Assembly: GCA_900544575.1 (NCBI GenBank)
Contig: UQVO01000010.1
Span: 1-60,076, forward strand
DNA from: an uncultured Eubacteriales bacterium
GTDB lineage: Bacteria > Bacillota > Clostridia > Christensenellales > CAG-917
Reading direction: 5' to 3'
Length of the DNA stretch: 60,076 nt
Below, piece by piece: positions 45,536-54,201 of this stretch. The notes under the pieces are model-generated. The model saw only the letters and a list, made by a program, of their open reading frames with translations, ran no database searches and had not been told where the DNA came from. Within the stretch, counting starts at the first letter, position 1, and the number at the start of each line of letters is the position of its first letter. Both the position numbers and the translations under genes were made by a program.

Positions 45536-46560
45536 TTCTTCTCCTTTTGCAGAATGCGTCTGACGATTTCCGCGCGACGCACGTCGCGCTCGTCGGCCCC
45601 GCACCTGCCGATTGCCAAAGTCAGATTCGCCGCAGAACACAGAACAAGCAGTTTATCCAGCGTTTCGGTGTCTTTAAGCGGCAGTATGTTCATAATTACG
45701 CCGAGCTTCACATCCGATATGAGGTTCATCAGCTCCGCGGAAGCGAGCTTGTAAGCGTTGGTCAGAATGCCGTAACTGCGCAGCACTTTGTCGTAAAGCT
45801 CAGCCCCCTTTTCCTTGGCGAGTTTCTCTCTCGCAAGCCTTTCGTGCAGGCACATTTCGACAGTCGCACGCTCTATGATGTCGATTATCTCCCCCTCCGT
45901 GACCCCCAGCGTGCGGGTGTTGGACAGCTGATACATATCGCCCAGCGCCTCGCTGCCCTCTCCGTACACGCCGCGCACGGTAAGACCGTAATCCCGCACG
46001 AATTTCGTCAGCGCGCTCTCTATCGCGCCCGCAAGTTTGAGCGCGGGAAGAAAAAGCATCGTCGAGGCTCTCATCCCCGTGCCGAGGTTGGTCGGACAGG
46101 CGGTCAGAAAACCGAGTCTGTCATCGTATGCGACGGGAATTTCGGCAAGCAGGTTGTCGTCGTAACGGTTGAGCCTGCCGTATGCCGAACGGAGCGCGAA
46201 CCCCTTTTCCACGCACTGTTCGCGTATGCGGTCCTCTTCGTTGAGCATAACGGAAATGCCTTCGCTCTTTTCCAGAATGACCGCACCCGATGTGTCGTTG
46301 CGGCGCAGCGCGGGCGAAATGAGATGACGTTCGACAAGCGCGGTCTTCTGCAAATCGTCAAGGTCGCACATACGCAGAAAAGTGAAATCGAACACCCCCT
46401 GCGCCGCCCGTTCCGCCGCGACTTCCAGCGCGACGAGCGCGCCCGTATCCGCAGGGCGTTTGCAGCCGGGGAAAGGCATTCCGCGGACGTTGCGCGCCAG
46501 GCGCACACGCGAGGATATGACGTTGAACCGCGTGATTTCGCGCACGGCGTTATCCTGCAT
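45532..46560 (-). CDS. mcsB: Protein arginine kinase McsB
   Basis: A 342-residue kinase that phosphorylates arginines and marks proteins for ClpCP. Start ATG 46560 (MQDNAVREITRFNVISSRVR) with AAAGGAG upstream. Phosphagen kinase fold: SSRVRLARNVRGMPFPG, the catalytic loop LNEEDRIREQ, TACPTNLGTGMRAST and RGVYGEGSEA. The second arginine-binding segment near the C-terminus is present. It overlaps both neighbours, mcsA and clpC. Confidence 0.94.
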   Translation of the reverse strand: MQDNAVREITRFNVISSRVRLARNVRGMPFPGCKRPADTGALVALEVAAERAAQGVFDFTFLRMCDLDDLQKTALVERHLISPALRRNDTSGAVILEKSEGISVMLNEEDRIREQCVEKGFALRSAYGRLNRYDDNLLAEIPVAYDDRLGFLTACPTNLGTGMRASTMLFLPALKLAGAIESALTKFVRDYGLTVRGVYGEGSEALGDMYQLSNTRTLGVTEGEIIDIIERATVEMCLHERLAREKLAKEKGAELYDKVLRSYGILTNAYKLASAELMNLISDVKLGVIMNILPLKDTETLDKLLVLCSAANLTLAIGRCGADERDVRRAEIVRRILQKEKK

Positions 46561-46891
46561 TGCGTTCTCCTTTCGGACGTTTTCCGACGTGCACGCTCGC
46601 ACCGCCCTGGGACGCTTCCGCCGCGCCGACCGCGGTCTTTTGCATATTGCGGTAACATTCGGGACACCCGAACATAAACGATGCCGCGAAGTCCGCCGTC
46701 GTCGTGCCGCATACGGGACATTCCTTGCCCTCGCGGGCTGCCAGACGGCTCATAACTTCGAAAGCGGAATGCCCCGACCGTCTGATGTCGGCGTAACACT
46801 CCTCGCAGAAATGAAACTCGACCATACCGTTATTGACTACGGTACGGTCGGTGAGCACGCCCTCTCTTTTGCGGCAGAAATCGCAAAGCAT
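46550..46891 (-). CDS. mcsA: McsA-like zinc protein lacking the UVR domain
   Basis: A 113-residue activator of McsB. Four CxxC motifs are seen (MLCDFCRK, FCEECY, CPVCGTT, GCPECYRN). The sequence reaches the conserved HVGKRPK and then ends after five more residues, whereas B. subtilis McsA continues into a UvrB/UvrC-type coiled coil of about 60 residues. GAGGGG precedes the start, eight bases after galE. The shortened form is complete as read (normal stop overlapping mcsB), so it is either a lineage-specific form or an old truncation. Confidence 0.88.
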   Translation of the reverse strand: MLCDFCRKREGVLTDRTVVNNGMVEFHFCEECYADIRRSGHSAFEVMSRLAAREGKECPVCGTTTADFAASFMFGCPECYRNMQKTAVGAAEASQGGASVHVGKRPKGERNAG

Positions 46892-46898
46892 ACGCCCC

Positions 46899-47882
46899 TC
46901 AGTCGCCGAAACCGTTCGGGTGCGTGCTGTGCCACTTCCACGCGGACGCGACTATCTCGTCCAGAGAGTCGTACCGAGGTTTCCAGCCGAGTTCGCGTTT
47001 TATTTTTTCGCTCGACGCGACAAGTGTCGCGGGGTCGCCGGGACGTCTGCCCTCGACCTTTGCGGGGATGGCTTCGCCCGTGACGCGGCGCGCGGTTTCG
47101 ATGACCTCTTTCACGGAAAAACCGTTGCCGTTGCCGAGGTTGTAATAGGTGGATTTCCCGCCGTTTTCAAGATAATCCAGCGCGCGGATGTGCGCATCCG
47201 CAAGGTCCGTGATGTGGATATAGTCGCGGATGCAGGTGCCGTCGCGGGTGGGATAGTCCTCCCCGAATATACCGATGTGACTGCGCTGCCCCAGCGCGGT
47301 CTGCAAGATGATGGGGATGAGATGCGACTCTGGCTTGTGCGCCTCGCCGATTTCGCCGCTGCGGTGAGCGCCCGCCGCGTTGAAATAGCGCAGAGCGACG
47401 TATTTCATTCCGTACGCCTTGTCGTAGTCGCTCATAAACTGCTCCATCATAAGTTTGGTCTGCCCGTAAACGCTGGTAGGACGCTGGGGGCTGTCCTCCG
47501 TGATGAGCCCGTCGCCCGTGTCGCCGTAAGTCGCCGCGGACGAGGAAAAGACGAGATATTTCACCCCCGATTCGAGCATTGCGTCGAGCAGGGAAAGAGT
47601 GCCCGCCACATTGTTGCGGTAATACTTCGCGGGGTCGGCCATACTCTCGCCCACGAGGGAGAACGCCGCGAAATGCACCACCGCGTCCACCTTGTATTCC
47701 GCAAAAGTCCTGCAAAGCAGTTCCTTGTCGAAGATGTCGCCTTTCACGAAAGGTGCGTCGCCGACGGATTGTCTGTGCCCCGTAACGAGGCTGTCGTACA
47801 CCACGACGTCCGCGCCGCGCTCTCTCAATTCCCTCACGGTATGCGAGCCGATATAGCCCGCGCCGCCCGTAACAAGTATCAT
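46899..47882 (-). CDS. galE: UDP-glucose 4-epimerase
   Basis: A 327-residue short-chain dehydrogenase-type epimerase interconverting UDP-glucose and UDP-galactose. NAD-binding VTGGAGYIGSHTV at the N-terminus, catalytic SSSAATYG and YGQTKLMMEQ (Tyr/Lys), ALRYFNAAGAH and RDGTCIRDYIHITDLADAH. CAGGAGG precedes the start. Unexpectedly, it is the first gene of the mcsA-mcsB-clpC transcript, where ctsR would usually be. Confidence 0.95.
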   Translation of the reverse strand: MILVTGGAGYIGSHTVRELRERGADVVVYDSLVTGHRQSVGDAPFVKGDIFDKELLCRTFAEYKVDAVVHFAAFSLVGESMADPAKYYRNNVAGTLSLLDAMLESGVKYLVFSSSAATYGDTGDGLITEDSPQRPTSVYGQTKLMMEQFMSDYDKAYGMKYVALRYFNAAGAHRSGEIGEAHKPESHLIPIILQTALGQRSHIGIFGEDYPTRDGTCIRDYIHITDLADAHIRALDYLENGGKSTYYNLGNGNGFSVKEVIETARRVTGEAIPAKVEGRRPGDPATLVASSEKIKRELGWKPRYDSLDEIVASAWKWHSTHPNGFGD

Positions 47883-47939
47883 AAAAACCTCCTGCGCCGC
47901 GCATTTCGCGCGCGCGATAAGCTGTCTTAATTCGGCTAT

Positions 47940-47986
47940 ATTATATCCCCGCCCATATTGTTTTGCAACAGGATTTTGTGTATAAT
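47940..47986. promoter_or_regulatory. Overlapping divergent promoters of galE operon and dinB
   Basis: Minus strand: TTGCAA (47968-47963), 17 bases, TATAAT (47945-47940) drives galE-mcsA-mcsB-clpC. Plus strand: TTGTTT (47957-47962), 18 bases, TATAAT (47981-47986) drives dinB. The two -35 regions abut, so RNA polymerases would compete. The dinB ATG begins six bases after its -10. Confidence 0.8.
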
Positions 47987-47992
47987 ACGCGT

Positions 47993-49225
47993 ATGGAGAA
48001 GGTCATCCTGCACTGCGACCTGAACAACTTCTACGCTTCGGTGGAACAGAAGATGCATCCCGAATACGACGGGATGCCTCTCGCCGTATGCGGCAATCCG
48101 GAAGTGAGACACGGCATAGTCCTTGCAAAAAATATGCTCGCGAAAGCCGCAGGCGTCGCCACGGGCGAAGCGATATGGATTTCACGCAAAAAATGTCCGG
48201 GCATCATCTTCGTCCCGCCTCATTACGACGAATACGTCCGTTACAGCAAGGAAGTCTTCGGCATATACACCGAGTTTACGGACCGAGTGGAGAGTTTCGG
48301 GCTGGACGAGTGCTGGCTGGACGTGACGGGTTCTCTGCGGCTGTTCGGATGCGGAGGAAAGGAGCTTGCGGACAGAATACGCGAAACGGTGAAGGCGCGT
48401 ACGGGGCTGACGATTTCCGTCGGGGTTTCTTTCACGAAAGTGCTCGCAAAACTCGGCAGCGACCTCAAAAAACCCGACGCCACCGTCGTGCTCGACCGCG
48501 AACACTATATGGAGAAAATAGGCTCTCTCCCGCCCTCCGACCTGATTATGATAGGCGGCTCTACGGCAAAGAAACTCGAAATGCTGGGCATACGCACCAT
48601 ACGCGCGCTGGCAGCCGCAGACCGCGGGATGCTGCGCGACCGTTTCGGCATAATCGCGGACAAAATTTCGGACGCGGCAAGAGGGGTCGAAAACGAAGAA
48701 GTCAGACTTTATTATGACAAACGCGCACCTAAAAGTGTCAGTCACGGCACTACCACCCCGCGTGATATGACGAACGAAGAGGACTTTTCCATAGTTGTGT
48801 ACGCGCTTGCGGAACTTGTCGCAATGAGACTGCGCCGCTACGGAATGTCCGCGGAAGGAGTGGGGCTTTCCGTCCGCGAGGCGGAAACTCTGCGCCACAA
48901 ATCCGCCCAATGCACCCTCCCCTCCGCCACGTCGAACGCTTCCGACATCGCGAAGAGCGCGCTCGCGCTGTTGCCCAAAATCCACGCTTTCCCCGCGCCG
49001 CTCCGCGCAGTCACGGTGGCGGCGACAAGACTGACGGACGGCAGCGTCACACAGCTCTCCTTCTTCGACGCCGAAAAGGACGAGCGGGAGGACAGACTGG
49101 ACAAAAGCATAGACAGCATAAGGACGAAGTACGGATATAAATCCGTGGGGCGCGGACTTATGCTCAAAAACGACCTTGCCACAAATTTGCACGAGGAAGA
49201 CGACTTCCTCCCGTTCAAAAGATAG
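47993..49225 (+). CDS. dinB: DNA polymerase IV (Y-family)
   Basis: A 410-residue translesion polymerase. Start ATG 47993 (MEKVILHCDLNNFYASVEQK). Catalytic acids are in HCDLNNFYASVE and GLDECWLDVTGS; the steric-gate region is NNFYAS; the finger region has AVCGNPEVRHGIVLAKN. The C-terminal little-finger domain is present, ending with a beta-clamp-binding-like QLSFFD near residue 365. No ribosome site precedes the ATG and the transcript probably begins at or next to it (leaderless). Confidence 0.94.
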   Translation: MEKVILHCDLNNFYASVEQKMHPEYDGMPLAVCGNPEVRHGIVLAKNMLAKAAGVATGEAIWISRKKCPGIIFVPPHYDEYVRYSKEVFGIYTEFTDRVESFGLDECWLDVTGSLRLFGCGGKELADRIRETVKARTGLTISVGVSFTKVLAKLGSDLKKPDATVVLDREHYMEKIGSLPPSDLIMIGGSTAKKLEMLGIRTIRALAAADRGMLRDRFGIIADKISDAARGVENEEVRLYYDKRAPKSVSHGTTTPRDMTNEEDFSIVVYALAELVAMRLRRYGMSAEGVGLSVREAETLRHKSAQCTLPSATSNASDIAKSALALLPKIHAFPAPLRAVTVAATRLTDGSVTQLSFFDAEKDEREDRLDKSIDSIRTKYGYKSVGRGLMLKNDLATNLHEEDDFLPFKR

Positions 49226-49233
49226 AGGTAAAA

Positions 49234-49824
49234 ATGAAAATCGCAATCGCAACCAACAACCGCAACAAACTCAAAGAGATACGCGCCGTACTCGGCGGCT
49301 TTTTCGACGAAATGCTCTCCTTGGGCGACCTCGGCATCGACGTGGAAATCGAGGAAACGGGCACCACCCTCACGGAAAACGCGCTGATAAAGGCGCGCAC
49401 CATACGCGATATGACGGGGCTTGCCTCGCTTGCCGACGACAGCGGGCTGATGTGTGACGCACTCGGCGGCGCTCCCGGAGTATACTCGGCGCGCTACGCG
49501 GGAGAGGAACACGACGACGCGAAGAACAATGCCCTGCTGCTCAAAAACATCGCGGGCAAGGACAGGACGGCGCATTTCTGTTCCGTGATAGCGCTGTGCC
49601 TTCCCGACGGCAGAGAGTACACGGCGGAAGGACGCGTGGACGGCGTGATAACGGAGGAAGCGCGCGGCAACGGCGGCTTCGGCTATGACCCGCTCTTCTT
49701 CTCTCCCGAACTCGGAAAGACGTTTGCCGAAGCCTCCGCGGAGGAAAAGAATTCGGTCAGCCACCGCGGAAGAGCCCTCAGGAATATGGAACTCGTCGTC
49801 GAGAAAGAACACCTCGACAAGTAA
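49234..49824 (+). CDS. rdgB: XTP/dITP pyrophosphatase (RdgB/HAM1)
   Basis: A 196-residue house-cleaning enzyme that hydrolyses deaminated purine nucleotides. Seen: MKIAIATNNRNKLKEI, ETGTTLTENALIKA, LADDSGLMCDALGGAPGVYS, RGNGGFGYDPLFF and SHRGRAL. All family landmarks are present. AGAGG lies eight bases after the dinB stop, so it is co-transcribed with dinB. Confidence 0.96.
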   Translation: MKIAIATNNRNKLKEIRAVLGGFFDEMLSLGDLGIDVEIEETGTTLTENALIKARTIRDMTGLASLADDSGLMCDALGGAPGVYSARYAGEEHDDAKNNALLLKNIAGKDRTAHFCSVIALCLPDGREYTAEGRVDGVITEEARGNGGFGYDPLFFSPELGKTFAEASAEEKNSVSHRGRALRNMELVVEKEHLDK

Positions 49825-49878
49825 CGAAAATCGCGCTTTATACAACATTTCCGCGGCATAAAACACCATTATTGAAGA

Positions 49879-50343
49879 ATGACCACTGTATTTGTCTTTT
49901 CCGACATCCACGAAAAAACGCTTCCGCAGTATCTGCTCGACATCGCCGCGGAGAGTGATTACGTCTTTTTCCTCGGCGACGGCGCGGCAAGACTCGGCGA
50001 GCTTGTCCTGCACAAAAACTTTTACGGAGTGGCGGGCAACTGCGACAGTCTGCCCCTGCCGAAAGAAGTGACTTTGGATGTCGAAGGCGTGAAGATTCTT
50101 CTCACCCACGGACACGCATACGGCGTAAAGTCCGACCTCCTCTCCCTCTCTCTGCGCGCGGAAGAACTCGGCTGCCGTCTGGCGTGTTACGGGCACACCC
50201 ACGCCGCGGAAATCACGGAACAAGGCAGTGTGACGTTCGTCAATCCCGGCGCGCTTTCCCATCCCTTTTACGGGCAGCCGACCTACGCCTACATCGTCAT
50301 AGAAAAAGGCAGAATATTCCCGAAAATCGTCCCCGTGGTCTGA
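49879..50343 (+). CDS. YfcE/MJ0936-type metallophosphoesterase
   Basis: A 154-residue phosphodiesterase. Metal ligands: FVFSDIHE, FFLGDGAA, VAGNCDSLP, LLTHGHAYG, CYGHTHAAEI, VNPGALSHP. This is the compact YfcE family, which hydrolyses phosphodiesters in vitro with unknown natural substrate. Following rdgB is a common Clostridial order. A terminator follows at 50481. Confidence 0.93.
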   Translation: MTTVFVFSDIHEKTLPQYLLDIAAESDYVFFLGDGAARLGELVLHKNFYGVAGNCDSLPLPKEVTLDVEGVKILLTHGHAYGVKSDLLSLSLRAEELGCRLACYGHTHAAEITEQGSVTFVNPGALSHPFYGQPTYAYIVIEKGRIFPKIVPVV

Positions 50344-50480
50344 CACGCGGCAACAAGAGTGCGCCGTATCGGTACGCCGTCCTTGCGGGCGGCGTTTTTC
50401 GTATGATTTCCGCGGTTGACGGTGCGAAGCGGTTTCCGCCGTCGTTCGGATTGAGCCCCGTCCGACGCAACGGAAAGCGG

Positions 50481-50506
50481 AACCCCGCTCCGAGAAGGAG
50501 CGGGGT
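50481..50506. terminator. Terminator between convergent genes
   Basis: AACCCCGCTCC-gaga-GGAGCGGGGTT (one shifted base in the loop) lies between the YfcE-like gene and the convergent hydrolase gene; T runs are weak. Confidence 0.7.
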
Positions 50507-50540
50507 TACGGACAAGGAGTATTGCCTTACTGCGGAGCGA

Positions 50541-52658
50541 TTAACCCATCACATAGGAGAAAGATGCCGCAGTGTTGGCGCAGGTTATGATGGTGAACAG
50601 CATAGTATTGATGAACGCACCGAGCCACATATTGCCCGTTTTTGCCGTCATACGGCGGGATATGAGCGTCGCAACGGCGAGGATGGGAATCATCGGGATG
50701 AGAACGATGTATCCGAGCGCCATATCGGACTGCCACATCACGCCCGTCGACCTGAACTCGCCGTACTGTATCGCAACGACGAGGATGACGCCGAACACGT
50801 TGAAGAAGATGTTGATGAGGGTGCTTGCCCATTCGGGAAGATTCTTCGCGCGGTAGGTTTCGTTGAATATCGCGCTGACGGTGAAGAAGATGCCGAAGAA
50901 CACGGCGTAACGCACCATCGTGGGCAGCATGTCGCCGACGTTGAACACCTTGACGGCAAGCGTCCAGATGCGGAAGTCGACCGTCCACGCGGACCAGTTG
51001 ATGAAAGTGACGAGGTAAAGGAAGAAGACCACTATGCCCGCAAGCAGGAAAGTTTTGAGCAGGCTTCCGAGTCCGCCCCGTATCTTTGCCGCCGCGAACG
51101 GGTTCTCGATGTACTGCCCTGCCGCTTCCTTGTATCTGACCCGATAGAACACGGTGTTCGCAAGCCACATAAACAGGATGACTGCAAGCGAGAAGAGAGC
51201 GACGACCACCGCCCATATAGCAACCCAGTTGGTGGTGTCCTGCGGATAGAGCTGCGTGTTGGGGAACACATAGTCGCCGTATTCCGTGCAGACATCGTGT
51301 ATGATGAAGCCGCTGAACAGCATTATGCCGATTGCCCCCAGCCAGTAAGTGAGGTTTTTCCAAATGCCTTTGAGGGGCTTGGGTTCGTCAAGCGCCGCCG
51401 CGCAAACCGTCGCGGAAGCGGCATTGCTCCCCGTTGCCGCAGGCACGCCTGCGCCGTATGCTCCGCCCGACGCGTCCGCCGACATTTCGGGTGCGGAAGC
51501 GGGTTCCGCCTGAACGGGACCTTCGGGAAGCAGTTCCACCGTCTTTTTCTTCGCAAGGGAACGGAAGAAAGGTACGGTGAGCAACAGGCTGACCAGCGGG
51601 AATATCGTCGCGAAAAGCGCAATCATACCGATGAAGGAGAACATCTCTTTCACCCACCACGTCTGATTGTCTTCGGAAATGAAATCGCTGCCCGAGGGAG
51701 TTCCGAACGCGGTATAGAAGAAGTCTATGACCGCCGCGGCACCGTCAACCGAATAGTGAACCTGCGGATGCACGCCCGGCACTTCGTATATGACGCGGAA
51801 CGCGCTGTCCGCCGCCTGGCCGTCCGCAATATCGGTGAGTACGCCGTTGATATAGATGCCGCCGTTGACGACGTCGCCTTCCTGCCCCGCTATGCCTACA
51901 TAACCTTTTGCGGTTTCGGTGGACAGCCACTCGCGGGAAATCGTGCCGCCGTTTTCGTTGGTCGAATAGAAGAATTCGTCGTCTTTGGATTTGAGGAAAC
52001 CGACCGAAACGTCGCTGCCCGCCCCCATAAATGTGCTCCACGACTGGATGAGCCCCGCGGACACTATACCGACGGACGCATCCTGCATGAGAACCATTGC
52101 TGTGGTCATGCCGCCCATCGAGTGGCCGGAGATGCCTATTCTGTCTTTATCGACGTAATCGAGGTTGTAAATATACTTTGCGCTGTCATAAAGTCCGTTT
52201 GTGGCCATCATCGCGCTCGTATCGCCGGTATTTTCATAGTTGCCGTGACCTTCGCGGTCGACTATGAGCACCACGAAACCGCGGCGGGCAAGCTCGATGG
52301 CGTTTTGGAGCTGCATCTCACGGTTGTTGAGATAGCCGTGCGTGAATACGACGCCGGGCGCGGGGTTGTCGGCGGTTGCGCTGTCGGGCTTGAACAAAAT
52401 GCCGCTCACGACTTTGCCGTCCACATCCTCTTCTTGCATTACCGTTTCACCGGTTTCCGAATCCGTTGTCGCCACTTGAATGGTACCCTCGTTCTCGGCA
52501 TCTCTGAGATCGGTGACTTCCACCGTCCAGCCGTCCGTCTGTATGCCCGACGCTATGAAGCTGCTCAGGAAAATCACTATCAGACAGACCGCCAGGAAAA
52601 TGACCCATTTTTTGTTTTTGGACAAATAGCCCAGAATACTGTCTTTCAGATAACTCAT
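50541..52658 (-). CDS. Alpha/beta hydrolase fused to a polytopic membrane domain
   Basis: A 705-residue protein from ATG 52658 (MSYLKDSILGYLSKNKKW) with AAAAAGGAGAAATT upstream. One helix near residues 20-40 precedes an outside alpha/beta hydrolase domain: GVVFTHGYLNNRE (oxyanion), nucleophile GISGHSMGGMTTA, candidate histidine around GVHPQVHYS. From about residue 330 onward there are eight or more membrane helices with a 70-residue low-complexity loop (EGPVQAEPASAPEMSADASG). Hydrolase attached to such a membrane block is uncommon; substrate might be a lipid or exported ester. Monocistronic by context. Confidence 0.8.
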   Translation of the reverse strand: MSYLKDSILGYLSKNKKWVIFLAVCLIVIFLSSFIASGIQTDGWTVEVTDLRDAENEGTIQVATTDSETGETVMQEEDVDGKVVSGILFKPDSATADNPAPGVVFTHGYLNNREMQLQNAIELARRGFVVLIVDREGHGNYENTGDTSAMMATNGLYDSAKYIYNLDYVDKDRIGISGHSMGGMTTAMVLMQDASVGIVSAGLIQSWSTFMGAGSDVSVGFLKSKDDEFFYSTNENGGTISREWLSTETAKGYVGIAGQEGDVVNGGIYINGVLTDIADGQAADSAFRVIYEVPGVHPQVHYSVDGAAAVIDFFYTAFGTPSGSDFISEDNQTWWVKEMFSFIGMIALFATIFPLVSLLLTVPFFRSLAKKKTVELLPEGPVQAEPASAPEMSADASGGAYGAGVPAATGSNAASATVCAAALDEPKPLKGIWKNLTYWLGAIGIMLFSGFIIHDVCTEYGDYVFPNTQLYPQDTTNWVAIWAVVVALFSLAVILFMWLANTVFYRVRYKEAAGQYIENPFAAAKIRGGLGSLLKTFLLAGIVVFFLYLVTFINWSAWTVDFRIWTLAVKVFNVGDMLPTMVRYAVFFGIFFTVSAIFNETYRAKNLPEWASTLINIFFNVFGVILVVAIQYGEFRSTGVMWQSDMALGYIVLIPMIPILAVATLISRRMTAKTGNMWLGAFINTMLFTIITCANTAASFSYVMG

Positions 52659-52847
52659 AATTTCTCCTTTTTCGATGTTGATGACTTTGCGGACGGCGAC
52701 GGATAAAATCACCTCCTGTATGCGCTCCGTCAAAACGCCTGTACGACTTGCACAAATTGCCCGCGACCGACAGGATAAACGGCATACGCCTGTATTCTGT
52801 CGATTTAAACCTGTTTTAATCATAAATGTATAGGCTTAGGATGACAA

Positions 52848-52876
52848 TTGACAAATCTTGCAGATTATTGTACATT
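52848..52876 (+). promoter_or_regulatory. Promoter of the PocR/AraC gene
   Basis: TTGACA (52848-52853), 17-base spacer, TACATT (52871-52876), about 70 bases before the ATG. Confidence 0.8.
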
Positions 52877-52948
52877 TTGCTTGTAATTTTTTTGCATACA
52901 AAACAGTCAGGCAAGATTTGTACTGTCAAGCGAATCGGGGAAGAGAAA

Positions 52949-53869
52949 ATGAAAAAACAGACAGGAGAGAACACGGTATCGGACAGGCTTAAACACGCTT
53001 TGACGTCGCTTTCGAAAGCAAGCGGGCTTAATCTTTGTATGCTCGACCTTATGGGCAACATTCTGATTTATCCCACCAACGACTGCGCGCTTTGCAAATT
53101 CGTACGCTCCGACGACAAGGGGCGCGCTTTGTGCATACGCTTTGCGGCGCACGCGGTGCTTGACGCGGCGCACAACAAAAAAACTTTCTTTTACAAGTGC
53201 CCTTTCGGGCTGATTGATTTCGCCGTGCCCGTTTTCGACGGCGGAGAGTTTGTCGGCGCGATATGCGGGGGACAGGTTCGCTCGGAAGACAGCACGCGGC
53301 ACCTCGATTTCGTCTATCCGCCGATTTCGCCGCAGGACGCGGGCGGAAAGTATGCGACCGTCTCCGAGCTTTACTCTCTTATGCCCGAGATTCCCGCCGA
53401 AAAAATGCTGGAAACCGCAAGGCTCGTCGAACTGCTGACCGAACGTGTCGGCGACGAGGCGTTTCAGACAATGCGGGAGTTCGCGGACGACGGCGACGCT
53501 TTCGCCCGGAACAAACTTCTACCCGCATTCGATTACATCCAACTCAATTTCACGCGGCAGATAAGCGCAAAACATATGGCGGAAATCTGTTTCGTAAGCG
53601 AAAATTATTTCTCGCGGCTTTTCGGAAAACTGACGGGCACCACCCTGCCCAAATTCGTGACCGGGCTTCGTATGGCAAAAGCCAAAGAACTGCTCCTTTC
53701 CCCAAACGCGAAAATCAACGCCGTGGCATACGAAGTGGATTATGACGACCCCGCTTATTTCATACGCCGTTTCAAACTGCTGACGGGAACGACGCCTGCC
53801 GCGTGGCAAAAAGAAAACGTCGGTTTTCCGCTGAAACCGCACTCCCCCGTCCGCACCGCCCGCGATTGA
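52949..53869 (+). CDS. PocR-domain AraC-family regulator
   Basis: A 306-residue regulator; start ATG 52949 (MKKQTGENTVSDRLKHALTS) with GGGGAAGAG upstream. The N-terminal PocR sensory domain shows the cysteine-rich pattern CALCKFVRSDDKGRALC, then YKCPFGLIDFAVPVFDGGE and GAICGGQVR. The C-terminal pair of AraC helix-turn-helices is intact (SAKHMAEICFVSENYFSRLF, AYEVDYDDPAYFIRRFKLL). PocR relatives respond to diols or other small hydrocarbons. It is divergent from the membrane hydrolase and may control it. Confidence 0.88.
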   Translation: MKKQTGENTVSDRLKHALTSLSKASGLNLCMLDLMGNILIYPTNDCALCKFVRSDDKGRALCIRFAAHAVLDAAHNKKTFFYKCPFGLIDFAVPVFDGGEFVGAICGGQVRSEDSTRHLDFVYPPISPQDAGGKYATVSELYSLMPEIPAEKMLETARLVELLTERVGDEAFQTMREFADDGDAFARNKLLPAFDYIQLNFTRQISAKHMAEICFVSENYFSRLFGKLTGTTLPKFVTGLRMAKAKELLLSPNAKINAVAYEVDYDDPAYFIRRFKLLTGTTPAAWQKENVGFPLKPHSPVRTARD

Positions 53870-53953
53870 CGCCGTCGGCTTTCTTACGCGCATACGGGCA
53901 AGAATCCCGCGACATTTTCAAAACATAAATTCCGCCTTTCGGCACCCGAAGAC

Positions 53954-54054
53954 GAGCGGAAAGACCGTGCGCAATGTTATGTAACGTGCGATTTGTGATT
54001 TGCAGTTAATAAAAAAAGAAAAGGAGCACGCCATTGCGCACGGTCTTTCCGCTC
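53954..54054. repeat. Perfect 23-bp inverted repeat flanking a 55-base spacer
   Basis: Arms are 53954-53976 (begins GAGCGGAAAGACC) and 54032-54054 (its exact complement). The spacer is AT-rich and contains a poly-A stretch and AAAAGGAG. With no gene between 53870 and 54201, this region would give a very stable RNA hairpin or a cruciform, or is a small mobile (MITE-like) element. Confidence 0.9.
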
Positions 54055-54142
54055 ACGCTCCCCGCCGCGAATCTTCTCGGTGACGGGCACGCTTTCGGGT
54101 TTTCGCGTCTCTGAAAATTTGCGATTTGCGGCTTTTAGGTTT

Positions 54143-54192
54143 TATACATTAACTGTATATTGTGTAATATCATCATACACAATGCGTATAAT
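54143..54192 (+). promoter_or_regulatory. Operator palindromes and -10 of the small HTH gene
   Basis: TATACA-ttaac-TGTATA (54143-54159) and ATTGTGTA-N9-TACACAAT (54159-54183) abut, followed at once by TATAAT (54187-54192), ten bases before the start codon region. Such adjacency suggests autoregulation and a very short leader. Confidence 0.7.
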
Positions 54193-54201
54193 TTTGTCAA
54201 T

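Noticed and set aside
42884..45754. 956-codon plus-strand frame opposite clpC
   Set aside because: Antisense shadow of clpC caused by codon bias; no start signal and no recognisable fold.
50184..52706. 840-codon plus-strand frame opposite the membrane hydrolase
   Set aside because: Antisense shadow; begins inside the YfcE-like gene and reads through a terminator.
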